Origin: Stemphylium vesicarium
Lineage: Eukaryota; Ascomycota; Dothideomycetes; Pleosporales; Pleosporaceae
Reading direction: 5' to 3'
Length of the DNA stretch: 64,000 bases
Assembly: GCA_004380135.1 (NCBI GenBank)
Contig: QXCR01000023.1
Coordinates: 3,224 to 67,223 of the forward strand
The translations under genes were made by a program, and so were the position numbers. Under the pieces are notes generated by a model. That model made no database searches and was not told where the DNA came from. It worked only from the letters and a program-made list of their open reading frames with translations. Shown one piece after another: positions 32,263-44,747 of this stretch (positions are counted from its first letter, which is position 1; each line of letters starts with the position of its first letter).

Positions 32263-33521
32263 TCATGCCAATTCCAGCTCGATCAAGGAATCAAGACTGT
32301 GCGGGTGCCGCCAGATTCCCGTCATCTTCAGGCCTGCAATTTCGTACATCTTTCGATGTTCCTCTTCCGTTCGATGCCGCGCACCGAGGCTGCCCATCAG
32401 CTCCCAGTCAAGACACGCTGCGTATTGTTAGAAATGAAATGGGCCAGGTCATGGTAAAACTCACTTTGCGCCCAATGCGCACCCTGGCTCGGGACTACAA
32501 AGTCATTCACGAGGACCTTAGAGTACCCCTTCTTCATTGCTGGTACGATCGCCTTCAAGATATCGGTATTTACCTGGTCGTTCCAATCTTGGATGATGGA
32601 GTGCAGGTAATACGCACGAGCACCTTTCACCGGCTGCTCGGTCAAGAAGTCGTGTGCCATTGTGTCAGCACCAGGACCGAGCTTCGCGAGCTCAACAATC
32701 TCTGGCCTGTCCTGCAATACCAGTGACCCTGGTATCTGGCCATCGAAAGCTTCCCTCAAGCCCTCTACATCATGTCCCGAGCCGCCGCCCACGTCCACTA
32801 GGAACGGCACATCTTTCTCGGCTCCGTCAATCAACCTCTCTTGCACGGGGTAGTAATCTTTGTAGAACCACCGCGGTCGGCCCTTGCTCCACGAGTCCAT
32901 CATACTAGCAAAGCGGCGTCCCATTTCAGGGTTCTGCTCAAAGTACTCAAAGTAATGGCTTCCCTTGCAATTGTAGCAATGCTGGAATGGCGCATCAAGA
33001 CCGGAGTCAGGACACTTCCAGTTGTGCTGCTCGAAATAGGACTTCATGGAATTGTGCACAGGCTGGAAGTTCTCTGCAATGTACAATATCGAGTCCTGAT
33101 ACGACTGTTCCGCGAAGGCGGAAGATGTGGGTGTGTTGGCAAAGGTGCTTGGTCCAGTTTCGCGCACCGTGTGCATGGCGGCGAGATGTCGCAACATGCG
33201 ACCAACTATGACAGGGTCGATCCCTTTGTCGCATTTCCTTGCAATGTCTTCCACGGTGGCGCCGGTTTCTGGGACGCTCTGCATCGCCTGGAAGAGCTTT
33301 ACCTCAACCGCCATCCACAAAACATTGAGATGCGCGGGCTGGGCCCACAATACCTCAAACATGTTCTCCGAAGGATGGCTAATTTCGGCAATTAGGCTCC
33401 TGCATGCGTCCAGCAACCCCTCTCTCGCACCAGGACTTCCACTCTTGAAGCCATCGCTGAGTTGCGCAATGTTGTCGAGGAGCGTAAGCGCAGCCTTGCT
33501 CGGGGTCGTATCGGCGGCCAT
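32263..33521 (-). CDS. SAM-dependent O-methyltransferase (plant/fungal class 2)
   Basis: Two exons (33521-32465 and 32417-32263; 47-bp intron) give 403 aa. The N-terminal helical dimerisation part includes a winged-helix region (MAVEVKLFQAMQSVPETGATVEDIARKC is characteristic in layout). The SAM site is FLVDVGGGSGHDVEGL, then LVLQDRPEIV, and the catalytic region is GARAYYLHSIIQDWND. The second exon supplies GARHRTEEEHRKMYEIAGLK and IELELA, the usual end of fungal secondary-metabolism O-methyltransferases. The likely role is methylation of a phenolic hydroxyl on a small molecule; the substrate is unknown. It is transcribed away from a LaeA-like methyltransferase 356 bp upstream. It is cytosolic by sequence. 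Confidence 0.9.
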
Positions 33522-33877
33522 GATAAAGTTTGGGTGGGATAGGGCTCGATTACAACGACTGGAGATGGGAGGAACGCCTGATCGCAGCGAGTGACGACTT
33601 GTCGGGCCAGGCTGATCTACCCCTCTATCGGACGAATAATCGCCGAGCCAGGGACTGACGGTAAAGGCACGGAAATAGCGGGCTCTCGCGCGAACAAGCG
33701 AGCGAGCGAGGGCTCGGGGACTTTTATTATCCTTGACCATTTCCACGTTGCACCCACCAACGCCGTACCTCCCTTGCAGTTCCTTGTGCGCCTCTCCACC
33801 CGCCACCCGGCTAATCCTTACTCGGCCCCATATTCGGTCATAAAAATTGCCTTTTTCGAGGATAGTCAAGTTTGACC
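33522..33877. promoter_or_regulatory. 356-bp divergent promoter between two methyltransferases
   Basis: The start codons of the O-methyltransferase (minus) and the LaeA-like methyltransferase (plus) face each other across this interval. It holds a short GCGA tandem run (about 33695-33712). No transcription-factor site can be assigned with confidence. Confidence 0.45.
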
Positions 33878-35091
33878 ATGTCGACCGGACCGCAGCACGA
33901 CCTTGAGGCGCAGATTTCATTGCCACCGCCCACTCCACCTGCACCCGCTGTGGACGATGATGCGCGCGCATCCCCGGCACACAATGCTGCTGTGGATTCC
34001 GGCATCGACACCGGTTCGTCATCGGAGTTCGACCAGGAGAATAGCGCGAACCACGCCCTCATCGCCCAAGATGATACTAGCGAGGCGTCAACTGATGAAG
34101 GGTAATTGACATTGCGAGCGTGCAGATCCACGCATTAACAAACCGCAGTTACGCAGACTCGGACGCATCTTCGTTCCTCTCTTCTATCCTTTCTGAAGTC
34201 CGACGCGGTGTAGAGATAGAGGGGCGTCTTTACCCAAGCTATGGCAAGCATGAATATGGCATGCCCATCGACGAGAAAGAGCTTGATAGGAACGATCTGC
34301 AGCACCACAAGTACACCCTGTTACTGCGCGACCGCCTCTATGTCGCACCACTACCAGAAGAAAAGTTCGAAAATGACGCAAACACCCGCGTCCTTGACCT
34401 GGGCACCGGCACCGGCATCTGGGCCATGGACATGGCAGACAAGTACCCAAACGCAGAGATTGTAGGTGTCGACATTGCCGCCACCCAGCCGCCGTTTGTA
34501 CCTCCCAACTGCATCTTCGAAATTGACGACGTGGAAGAAGACTGGCCCTACCGCCCCGCCCATTTCGACTTCATCCACGGCCGCGACCTCATGACTGCGA
34601 TACGTGACTGGCCCCGCCTCATCGCGCAAGCCTACACGCATCTGAAGCCAGGAGGATGGATCCAACTCGCCAGCACAATACCGGGCGCTCTCACCGACGA
34701 CGACAGCATCCCCGAGAACAGCGGCTATGTAGAGTCCGGACGTCTATACTTTGAGATCGCAGAGAAGATGGGCGCCCCACTTGATGCACCGCGAAGTTGG
34801 GCCGCTCAAATGAAAGATGCAGGCTTCGTTAATGTTCAAGATGAAATCTACAAGCTCCCGATGGGCACCTGGCCGCGGTCCAAGCGCCTCCGCACCATTG
34901 GCAAGCTGGAGCAGATTATGATCCTAGAAGGTGGATTCGAGGCGTATATGCTCCGAGGCTACACTCAGGTGCTGGGCGGCAGGGCAGAGGATTTGCAGAT
35001 CATTCTTGCGCTGGCGAAGAGGGAGGTTCGGGATCCGAATGTGCATACCTATGTGCAGTTTCACATTACGTATGCGCAGAAGCCAGAGTAG
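33878..35091 (+). CDS. LaeA-like class I methyltransferase
   Basis: Two exons (33878-34101 and 34149-35091; 47-bp intron) give 388 aa. Exon 1 is a disordered Ser/Asp/Pro-rich N-terminus. Exon 2 has the family opening YPSYGKHEYGMPIDEKELDR, and then the SAM-binding motif VLDLGTGTGIWAMDMA with the acidic partner VGVDI. FDFIHGRDLMTAIRDWP and LKPGGWIQLAS follow. This layout is shared by LaeA-like fungal methyltransferases, some of which regulate secondary metabolism while others act on metabolites. Whether this one is a regulator or an enzyme cannot be told from sequence. The start at 33878 is the first ATG; an ACC precedes it. Confidence 0.88.
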
Positions 35092-35344
35092 GTGGGTTCG
35101 ATGGGCATATGGCGTTCTCGGGTTTCTAGATGGGAGTTGAAGTGGGCATGGATGGCGTCTTTGTAAGATATGGACTTGGCCGGATTGGACTTATTAGGGT
35201 GAACACTTTTGTACCCAGGGCGAAAGGCTCGTAGCACACTACACGAATGATAGGTCGTGACTAGTGAGAAATTCAAATGATGTAAGAACGTTCCCATCTT
35301 GCCCATCATCTCCACTTCCACTTCAATTACCACAACAGCTCAGC

Positions 35345-36587
35345 TCAGCTTCCCGGCACCCAAACCTGTCCAATCGCCTCCCTAAACCCGCCCTCAAACA
35401 ACTCAATCGTCTTATTCATATCCATTCCACTCGCAATAGCCAACTGCAGCATAATCCTCGCCTGGATAGGGTGCACAAACCCCGCTTTGGCATAACTCGG
35501 TTCCCGCTCCGGACTCGACGGCCCAAACGGACTGCGCGTGCCGACCACAACCTGCAACCCCTTATTCAACGCCTCTGCCACCTCATCCTGACCAGTCGGT
35601 ACCCCACCATTTCCCGTGCCTGCAATAACAACGCCCGCAGCCCCGTTCGCATGCGCATCTAACACGAGTTTACCGTCAAACTCACGGGCCGCGTAGAGGA
35701 TGTCTACCTTCGGGAGCGCGGGGAAAGTCTGATGCCTTGACACGACCTCGATGTCGAAATCGTGCTTGAAAAGCGGTTGACTCGGCGTATTAAAAAACAC
35801 CGGCAAACTATTAATAAAAATCCCCAGATCGCCCCCCGCCGTCGGTCCAAAAGCATCTGGATTCGTGCTATGCAGTTTTGTCACCCAGTACCCCGGGATA
35901 ATCCGCGCGTTGAACGCGACCATCAGGCCTCTGTCGCGCGCGGCGGGTGACGCAGCGAGCGTGACTGCATCGAAGAAGTTTGCATCGCCGTCGTAGGAGA
36001 GGTGCGTGAAGGGGCGCATGGAGCCTGTGCCTACGATAGGTTTACCGCAGTTTATCAGGCTGTCCATGAGGAAGGCTGTTTCTTCGAGGGAATTCGTGCC
36101 GTGTGTGTATACGGCGCCGGCGATGTCGCTGTCCGGGGAACAGAGGGCTGAGTGCGCGAAGCGTGTCATGTTCATTACTAGGGCGTCGTTTGTGCCTGTT
36201 GAGCCATCGGATTCGGAAGTCCAGTTTGACACGGCGAGGTTGGTGTGGTTTAGGAGGTACGGATTCCGGGCGATTATCTCTTCGCCGCTGATGCTGAGTT
36301 GCCCGTATTGTGTATCGTCGAGGGCCCCGTAGGCGGAGCCTGATGCTATTGTTCCGCCCGTGTAGAGGATGCTGGGGGAATTTAGTTAGTGGATACTTTG
36401 ACGTGGGGGAAACTGGCACGGACAGGACTTTGGGGAGACTGCTGTTGGTGCCGAGCCAGGTCAGACCGAGTCGTTCACTTGCTGTTGTAGGCGCTTGACG
36501 GGGTCTGGGGTGCAGCGAAGAAGCAGTCGGTGCGCTGCTTGCGGCGCAACTCAAAAGAGCGGCGACGGTGAGACTGGAGAAACGCAT
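35345..36587 (-). CDS. Secreted type II L-asparaginase-like amidase
   Basis: Two exons (36587-36424 and 36371-35345; 52-bp intron) give 396 aa. The N-terminus MRFSSLTVAALLSCAASSA is a signal peptide, so the enzyme should be exported. The splice yields LPKVLILYTGGTIASG, with the first catalytic Thr. The second active-site loop reads THGTNSLEETAF, where the classical bacterial enzyme has T-D. The following block GSMRPFTHLSYDGDANFFDAV also differs from the common SADGPFN. The C-terminal third is typical (VVIAGTGNGGVPT, RSPFGPSSP). It probably hydrolyses L-asparagine to aspartate and ammonia, but the Asp-to-Asn site may shift substrate or rate; related fungal proteins, from memory, sometimes share it. 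Confidence 0.88.
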
Positions 36588-37208
36588 GGTGAGTGTTTGG
36601 AAAAATGACCACAGCTTTTTTCTCCTTGTACATCCATTCCTAAGGCTATATACTCCTTCTTCTTCATCCCACTATTGCATGCCGTCTAATTTCCCCGTCT
36701 TACGCCCGCGGAATACATCCCGTACCGCGTCCCTAGCAACTAAAACTCTCGATCATCATAATCATCACGACATTATGCATATTGCATCTTGGCAGCGCGT
36801 TCGAAAAGGAAGGTGCACAAGTTGCTGTGGTCGTGGAGTGGATAGACTTCGTTATCGTGCCTGCAGCTAGGTTTGGGTATCGATAAGAGATGCACGAAGC
36901 TGATGCGAAACTGCAAGCCCCACGTTGTGCGAAATGAGCGGGGAGGGGCTTACTAAGCTAGCGCGCCCGAAGGAGTCTGGACAATGGGCATGGGTTATCT
37001 TGTCTTTGGCCGTCTTCTGGCCCTTCCTCCATCTGCCTTGACACGTTTGCGCTATCTCGTACATCGAAAAGTCCACGCCATTGTGATCAAGGCCCACGAT
37101 CAACATGTATAGAAATGCAAAGTTGCGCTATGGATTGCCCTTTCCTTAGCAACATGCTGGCTTATTCCCGCTCTGGTGTGCCGGGGGTGCTGTTTGCGCT
37201 GAGACGAA
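36588..37208. other. Intergenic, no gene seen
   Basis: This is the promoter side of the asparaginase gene and the 3' side of the transporter. It has a TATA-like element (TATATACT near 36650) and a poly-pyrimidine stretch. No ORF is supported. Confidence 0.4.
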
Positions 37209-39206
37209 CTACAATGTATCGGTGAACTTGGACCTTTTGCGAAGAGTCGGCCCATATTTGTAAAGCGCCAAAATACCAAAGATGCAGCAAATCATAAGCC
37301 CGGCAAGAAGACTGCACGCAGGACCGATCCCAAGTGTGGTGTAAAGCGGTTTCGCAAACAGCACTGCAGCCATACCGAATGTGCAACGAGTCATATCGCT
37401 TGCGGCAAACAAGCTCGCGGCATATCGGGGGTAGCAGAGGGGCAGGTAAAGGAATAGACCCTGAAACACAACGTAAACCCCCATGGGATACAAAGCCACT
37501 CCGATCATGGAGACAATCCAATGGACGGATTCATTCGCACTCCAGCCGAACAGAAACAACCCGATCGGGGGTATAAAGGATGCAACGCAACCCGGTATCA
37601 AAACCTGTTCCGGGTACGTCGCTTCTCCGCTCCGGACTCTTGGAACCTAGGCCTGGTGTCAGAACTCGTACTACATGGCACAGGGTTGTACCTACCCGTA
37701 TGAAGTAAAGATAGGAAATGTATCCCGCCCAACCCAATGTCGTTCCAAGAGCAATCGGGATGAATGATAGCCCACTCTGGAGAAGGTCAAACCTGTAAAT
37801 ATCCCCGTAAACAAGAGGAAACGCCTCGAAGAAGGAGTAATAGATGCCATAGATCAGCATCATGTACACATTTGTGAACAGGATTGCTGGATCTAGCACC
37901 GTGATCTTCATCGGAATCAGCAATGACTCGATCACGAGCGTGCGGGGTGTGAGGTGAGCTTGCGACATCTCAGACGCTGAACGTATGTCCGGATCCTGGG
38001 TTACTTTGCGGAGGCGGTTGGCTCGATAATACAAGATCGTGGGCGAGCTGGTTTCGGGCAGGAACAGCATCATGATCATGGCTGGTGCGCTGGCGATGAG
38101 GATCTCCCAGATTGAGAATCTCCATCCAAGATGGGGGATCGCTGCACTTGCAACGATGGGTCTTCATATAGCAAGTCAGCTATATCTAACAATCGCAATG
38201 ATAAACTAACGATGCCAGAAAGCAAAAGAAAAATTCTAAACTCACCCAAGGATAGGAGCGACGAAACAAGCGTACGCCCAAGCAGTCATTGCATACGGCA
38301 AACTAACCTCAGAATACACATCCGCGAGCGATGCCCCTCCCATCGCCAAGATGGGACTACCAAAAAAGCCCTGCAAAAATCTCAAGAACATGAACGCCGG
38401 TGCGTTCTTCACGAGCGCAACCGCCACCGTGATGCCCATGAAAACAGGAAAAGTGAGGATATACGGTGGATTGCGACCGATGCGCACAATCTCGCTCAAC
38501 GGAGCAAACAGCAGCGGACCAACACCATAACCAAGCCTACCACCCAGTTAGCAGAGAAAACCCCCATGATGGTATGTGAATGGACAACATACACGAACAG
38601 CGCGAGCCCGAGGACAGTATACTCGTAATCCGTACCAAACTCATTGCGGAACTCTTCTTCGCTCGGGGTCCAGATAGGCGCGGATACGTAAACGACAAAG
38701 GAACAAGCCGCTACTACAACGACAACGTAGAGTTTCTTGAGTCGAGACCAATTCAGCGGATTGACGGGATCATTCGCGCCGTACCAATCACAAATCACCG
38801 TTCCGTCTACATGAACCTCTGGCAAGAAGTCTGGAGACTTGACATACTTCAACACGTCCATTTCGATATACCGTGCAACGTCTTCGCAAATCGTATCGGC
38901 GCTGTCGTGGGCTCGGGGCTGCGCGTTTTGTCGTCGCGCAATCTCGCTGTAGGTGCGGTAAAGCTGGGCGGTTGTGTGATGCTCATCGTGTCCGGATTCT
39001 ATCGTGGCTTGTAGTCTGCGGAAGTTTTCTTGGAGCGAGGCGGTGGAGTAGCGTGCCAAGGGTCGTTCTTTGGCGGCTAGAGCTGCGGTGTAGGATTGCA
39101 CCCATGGCGAGTCGTGCTGTTGCTCGGGGAAGGCTGTGCGGACTAGGTGGAGACGACGCAGGATGAAGCCGATTGGCGTCTCGAGTATGATTGTGTCGCG
39201 CAACAT
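37209..39206 (-). CDS. MFS multidrug/polyamine-type exporter (DHA1)
   Basis: Four exons (39206-38593, 38536-38246, 38161-37696, 37646-37209) give 602 aa with a long (~170 aa) cytoplasmic N-terminus followed by about 12 membrane segments. The pre-membrane motif DPVNPLNWSRLKK, LFAPLSEIVRIGRNPPYI (loop 2-3), and the DHA1 stretch FLRFLQGFFGSPILAMGGASLADV, GPIVASAAIPHLGWRFSIWE and MLFLPETSSPTIL mark the 12-span drug/H+ antiporter family related to yeast Tpo and Candida Flu1. It is a plasma-membrane exporter of small molecules; the substrate is unknown. All three splices restore conserved residues. It sits three genes from two methyltransferases, so a link to metabolite export is possible but unproven. 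Confidence 0.88.
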
Positions 39207-41139
39207 CTTGGATCACAGCGAGGTTCAGGTTTGCGGTAAAGATCCACAGGGTAGTCGTTTTGTGAGAGTTGTGGCTGCGCTGACGAGGGATGGTAATTCG
39301 CGTTATTCTTAAGTAGCGAAGTAGATCTCCATGTCGACTTGATTACACCATCACGACGCGGTCACTCACCCAATACAAAACCGGATTTTAAATCGTATAA
39401 TCAACCTCGTGAGGCTTAATGCACAAGCCTTGATCCACGGGTCGGCCCGCGCGCAAAGTTTGTCAGCCACAAAAGCATGTCTTTAGGCTTGGCGATCCCT
39501 TGCTTTGACTAAGCATATAGCCGTCACGGTCAGGGAACTAGTGGTAGTTGCGGAGGGCGCTTTTGGCGAGAGCATTGAGACAGGCAAAGCTATCACAGCA
39601 TTTGGCCCCTCTGGGCATATTCGCTCCCGGGAGCATAACAGGCGAATCCAGTCTGCATAGTGAACGATCTGTACATTCGCGATACGTGAGTAAGCAGACA
39701 GTTCGGCACGTTATCTCCTGCCCAAGGGTTTAAGGTTGTCGACATGTGGAAGCGGCCAAGAGCACGACCATGCAACTGAAGCGCAGCACAAAGAGCATAA
39801 CATTATATTCCACATGTCTTCTATCAACTACAATTATCATCCGTCCATAAAGCGAAAGTCATCCCATTGCCTCCGCATAAACCACCCAACCACCACCAAT
39901 GTCACCTACCCAAACATCACCTCACCAAGAAACACCGCACATATCGTCCCTAGAAACTCTTGCCTAGCATCGATGCTCTCCCAACACAAATCCAAGCGTC
40001 GTCGTGAGAAGTGATCGCAACACAAAAAGTCATCGTTCAAGGGGCGCACAACGACCCTGTACACAAAGAGTAAAGCGCGAATTCAGGAAGCCGAGAGCTG
40101 GCATATAGCCGATATAGGTACCTAAGCAAAACCTCTCGCTTAGGAAAAGATAAGATTATTAGTCGCTCTCGCGTATATTTCGTACTAAACAGGAGACGAT
40201 GTTAGTTTTTGGATAGTTTGTTTGTTGGCTGCTAGAGATGCGGCGGTAGTGACGTAACGTGTGCGGGTTGTGGAATATGGTTAAGAACAGGAGAGGGGGG
40301 AAGACGCTTAGATAAAGCGTTAATGAGTTAAGGATGTGATGCTTGCCAAAAAGCCCCAGGAAGACTAAAATCTATTAGTAGCTCATGTGAGCGTTAATCC
40401 TCTCTGCCCTACTATCATCAAAGCGTAACTAACGCGCTGAGGCGAAAGGCGTGAGGTATTTTCCAGTGCTGTATCATCGCGCGCATTGTAAACTCCACGA
40501 ACGCATAAGGCTACCACCTTCTATACAAAAGCTTGCTGCCTGTCATTCTGACAAGTTTCATTTTTGGTATTCCTAGCAAGGTACTGCTCTCTTTAGATAC
40601 AGCTGCGCAGGTCGTCTCCGCATGCTCTCCTTCAGTTGATCTCGACCACAACTCTCAACATTAATAGAGATTTCTGCGGGGGAGATAGAAACGCCCATAA
40701 AGAAAGCCCTCCATGCGTGCCGTCCTCAACTATCCACTCCATCTCCAGACATCGGGCGCGTCTCATCAGCACATCCTGCGATAGTCACTCAAGCCTTGAT
40801 TGAGCCTGGAGCGAAGACCATATCTCGGATTCGACCTATCACCACCTATATTCCTTTTCGGCTCCATCGCGAGCTTTTCTTATGTCACCTGCTTCCCACG
40901 GTCGTAACCCTGTAACCTGAGCGCCTTGGCGGTCTTCCAGCTTCCTCTCTGTGCGGCCCAATCAAACCCCAAGCTACGCGGCTTGGCAGCAACGTCAGGA
41001 TGCCGAGACACGGAGTCCGCAAGCAGCTTCTGGAACCTCGCGTGGTTTCGACATCTGTACAGCCTATTTCGATCGCCGCTATTGAGAAAAGAGGAGGCAG
41101 ACAGTCTGGCCGCTCAAGTGGGGAGCACCACGGCTCGCA
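39207..41139. other. 1.9-kb gene-free stretch
   Basis: No gene is supported on either strand. Composition is moderately AT-rich between about 40080 and 40450. Confidence 0.45.
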
Positions 41140-41622
41140 TTAAGCAAAATCCTCATTTCTGACTTCTTCTTCGCGGATGGGGTTGGTCCAGCAATCCAAG
41201 AAGATGTAGGCGTCGCTCGATAGCTCCGTCTGCTCGTTGTCTTCATCGCGCAATAGGAATCCTCGCGCGGGGTGTGAGTCGATTGCCCTATTTCCCCACA
41301 GAGAAACCTCCGACATGTTGAGCATTTTTGTGAGCTTCTCGTATTGTCGGAAAGTGATCGGTGCTACGAAATTGAGCATGGTGACGCTGGGCCACGTGTG
41401 TCGTGCGGCGTTGCGTTGGAACGGCTTGGAGAGCTCGAATTGCAGTACTCTGGTCTCCGGCTGTGTGATAGACAGAAGACGCAATCTCTTGTAGAGGGCG
41501 ACATGCTTCGTGGCAAGTTTCTGGGCATCATATGTAGCTTTGTTGGCCCATAGAATCCAGATGTATAACTGCCGTGAGTCTTCCAGCACACGGCTCCAGT
41601 GACAAGCTTGGAGCCCGGGCCA
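41140..41622 (-). pseudogene. Orphan 3' gene fragment abutting the hAT element
   Basis: A minus-strand frame is open from the transposon edge (WPGLQACHWSRVLEDS...) to a stop at 41140. It has balanced, protein-like composition (LYIWILWANKATYDAQKLATK, EYEKLTKMLNMSE-like helices, and an acidic C-terminus). Its first ATG-like start is missing, and the upstream part ends exactly at the hAT terminal repeat. It does not resemble the missing C-terminal part of the subtilase on the other side of the element. It is probably the tail of another gene. Confidence 0.4.
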
Positions 41623-41640
41623 CAGTCCGCAACAAGCAAG
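41623..41640 (+). repeat. hAT left terminal inverted repeat
   Basis: CAGTCCGCAACAAGCAAG, identical to the reverse complement of 44748-44765. Confidence 0.92.
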
Positions 41641-41789
41641 TCAAGCCAAGCCAAGCCGATATCTTGACTTGGTATGCAAGCCATACTGCAACTGTTAGGC
41701 TTGCTTGAGGCTTGGTCGAATTACAAGGCTATTTTAAAGGCTTAACTTAATAGCTTAATAGATTTTAGTAGTATCGTAGCTTAGGCTAA

Positions 41790-44441
41790 CTACTCGACAG
41801 GCTCTATCTCTAGCAACTCGGCCCAGCTATATATATCGTACTCGCGCGAGAGTGACTCGTCAGTGAGGCTATCAAGGCTCGTGCTGCTGTCTATCCCATC
41901 CATTTTCTTAGTATTGTATCCCGCTCTCGTCTATGCCCATATTAGCTGTAGAGCCGCTAGTAGCTCGCTGCTAATCACTCGTCGTTTTAGCTTAAGTAGG
42001 TCACTAAGCTCGCTGAATAGGCGCTCGCATTTATAGCTAGATACTGGGATAGTTAGTATATTAATTACAAACTAGCTTAAACACAGATATTTTAAGCGCA
42101 TCGCAATCTAGTACTAAATCACGTTACTATCGTTAAGGCTACGCCACGGCAGCTCTTAATTAAGCTAATAGTTATACTTATCGCCCTACAGAGCTGCTAC
42201 TATGTAATTACGCTATATATAGGCCCTAATTACGTTATCTATATCGCTTATTTAGGCGGATTAAGCCACTTAAATAGGCACTAGCTTTAGCAGCTTCTTA
42301 TAGCTTTTCTAAAGCCGCTAGAAGCTCTTATTAGCGGCCTTGATCCACTCCAGCTTCTTTCTCTAACTATTCTTATAGTAGTATTTATAGAGAGGGTGGA
42401 GGCACGTAGTAGCGTAATAGATTAGGGAGTCGTTAAGCTTGTTATAGTAAGCGTCGGCCTTCTTCTACGCAGCGCGGAGGTTGATATAAAGATAATCTAT
42501 AGGCGCATTCGTTAGCAAGGAACACCTGTAAGTAACTGCAAAACCTACCTTCTGGCGCCTCGTTATGCGCGTTAAAGTCAACGTCAATCCATGGCTGCGC
42601 AAGCTCTTCGAGGTTACGCAGTAGATACTCAAAGACTGGCAACACTTCGTAGATTGCGCCAAAACTGCTGGCCTTACCGCGACCCTCTAGCCTCTTCGTT
42701 GCTATCTGAAGCGGCTTTAGGCAGTTCTGGTACTCTGTAATTGTTGCCCAGTCGCTGGCAGCGAGCCCACCTTGCCTCATCCAAGACGGCACATCCTTGC
42801 TAGCGCTGCCGCTGCGCTTTTCGTTAAAAGCAACACTTTTAATGTGGTGCTCCATATATCGATCAAAGGCGCCGTGGAGCTTTGTCGCGCGCTCAATAGC
42901 GGCATGACACGAGTTCCAGCGGGTGACAACAGGGCGTACAGGTGTGAGGAGTGGAATCTGATCGTCCGCCGGCAGCGCTTTGTTAGCGTCGCGCTAGCAA
43001 GCCCGGAAAAGCTCATGCTACTATGGCGTCCTGATGTAGTTGATGACTGCAATTAGTGTGCCTAATTACCCATGTCGGCGCCACTCATGCATATATAGCT
43101 CCTCTATTCTAAGCTCCTCTACAGCGTTGTTATACGAGTCCTTATCATCGCCAAAAAGCAGAGCTTGCCCAATAAGATTAATCGTATAAGGGCCGCAGCG
43201 GAGACGACAGTATATAGAATTAAAGCCGCCGTAATCGCGCGCAATTACTATAATTGCGGTGTCGTTATTTAACGCGTTATTAAGGATAAAGTAGCCTAAT
43301 TAATTAGGTATAATACTAAACTCTCTTAGCGTCTAGATAATAATAGCAGTAATAGCCTCGCCTATAGAAGTTAGCTAGGCTACGTAGATTATATTTTTAA
43401 CTTGCCTATATGCGCGCTAGCGAGTTGCAGTAGGCTAATAGGCAAGTCGTATACGGCACTAGCTACTATAGCAAAGTAGGCAACAATCCCAAAGAAGCCG
43501 CGCTTCCCGCCCTTGGTTGTCTAGCCGTCGAAACTCACATGTATTTTGCTTATAGCATCCGACAGGGCGAGGACTATATAAGGTTTTAGCTACCTAAACA
43601 GTCTCATTGCGTACGTTGCAACGCTGCGAGGACTCTGCCACAACGCCCTCTCGGCCTCTGGGTTGGCAAACTTGATCATTTCGCGTGTTAATTGCCGCGC
43701 AATTATTTCCATTGGCATGTTGTTGTCAACAATCCAAAGCACAAAGGCAAGGCGAAACTGTTGTACGTTAAAGTAACCTAGCGCGTTCGTTGCATGCTGC
43801 GAAAACTTAATGCCGCCATTAATCGCTTGCTGTAGCGATAGCTGCCCGTGAGCAATTACTGCGCTTTTAACGTCGCGATCGCTTGAAAAGCCATAGCCTG
43901 TGATAGGCCTTTTAAGGTGCTTAACAGCGGTAGTGGTTACCTTCGTTACGACGTAAAGGCCGCCGCCGAAGGCCTTATAAATATAATAATATTTGCACAT
44001 AAACCACACGCTTTTTAGATCGCTACGCTTAACAATACGATAGCTATAGTCGTATATCCAGCTTTTCCTACCTATTAGTCTCTTTACGGGCTTTATAAAG
44101 CGGCTAAGGCGCTCCTAAATAACGCCCTTAAAGTGATCCTTGTCCTCGCCCCCGTCCTTCTAAGTTAAGCCGCCGGAGCTCTCCTCTGTAGCCGCTATTA
44201 AGGTGGTGGCAGCACGGCTGCCATACTCAGTAGGTGCCGAGATCTGAGCTTCAGGCTGCGACTCTAAGAACTGCGACTCCCACGGTTGCTCTAGCGATAG
44301 CGGCGACGATGGCGACGATGGGGACGATGGCAACGATAGCGGCGATGGCGACAGGACGTGTTGAGATACGCGCAATCGTTTAGAGGCTTTGGCGTTGGTC
44401 GTAGACGCGCACGCGCGCTTCTTCTAGCTCTTTAGTAGCAT
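41790..44441 (-). pseudogene. hAT transposase, inactivated by stops
   Basis: From ATG 44439-44441 to the terminal stop at 41790-41792 about 880 codons can be followed with conserved fungal hAT blocks. In order they are ISKIHVSFDG[stop]TTKGGKRGFFG (DDE-type core start; the stop replaces Trp), GYFILNNALNNDTAI, VVTRWNSCHAAIERA, DWATITEYQNCLKPLQ, TKRLEGRGKASSFGAIYEVLPVFEYLL, DVDFNAHNEAPEG, and an acidic C-terminus ending WAELLEIEPVE. Two stretches (43590-44009 and 42442-42855) are still long ORFs; the others carry many TAG/TAA stops that fit C-to-T change. The frame shifts once near 43400, possibly at a small intron. No active transposase can be made from this copy. Confidence 0.88.
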
Positions 44442-44747
44442 TATCGCGCTTTATATAGAGCTCTAAAAATAATAGAGGGGGAGAATATAGTAGTCTTAGG
44501 AGTAAACGCGCTACTTTAGAACGCGCTACTCTAGAACGCGATTAGATAGTTTTAGTTTAGCGTAATTAGAGGGACACTAACACCTCTATCTTCTACTTAA
44601 AATAGTATAAAAAGTAGGTTAAGCCTTATTAAGCTATTAAGCCTATAGCTACTATTTTAAAGGCTTACTCTTTAAGTCTTAGACTGCTTTCTTGACTTAA
44701 TTATAGCCTCAAGCTATTAAGCCTACAAGCCAAGCCCTTCAAGCCGG

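Noticed and set aside
32263..39206. Complete secondary-metabolite gene cluster
   Set aside because: No polyketide synthase, NRPS, terpene cyclase or other backbone enzyme is present between 31.4 and 41 kb.
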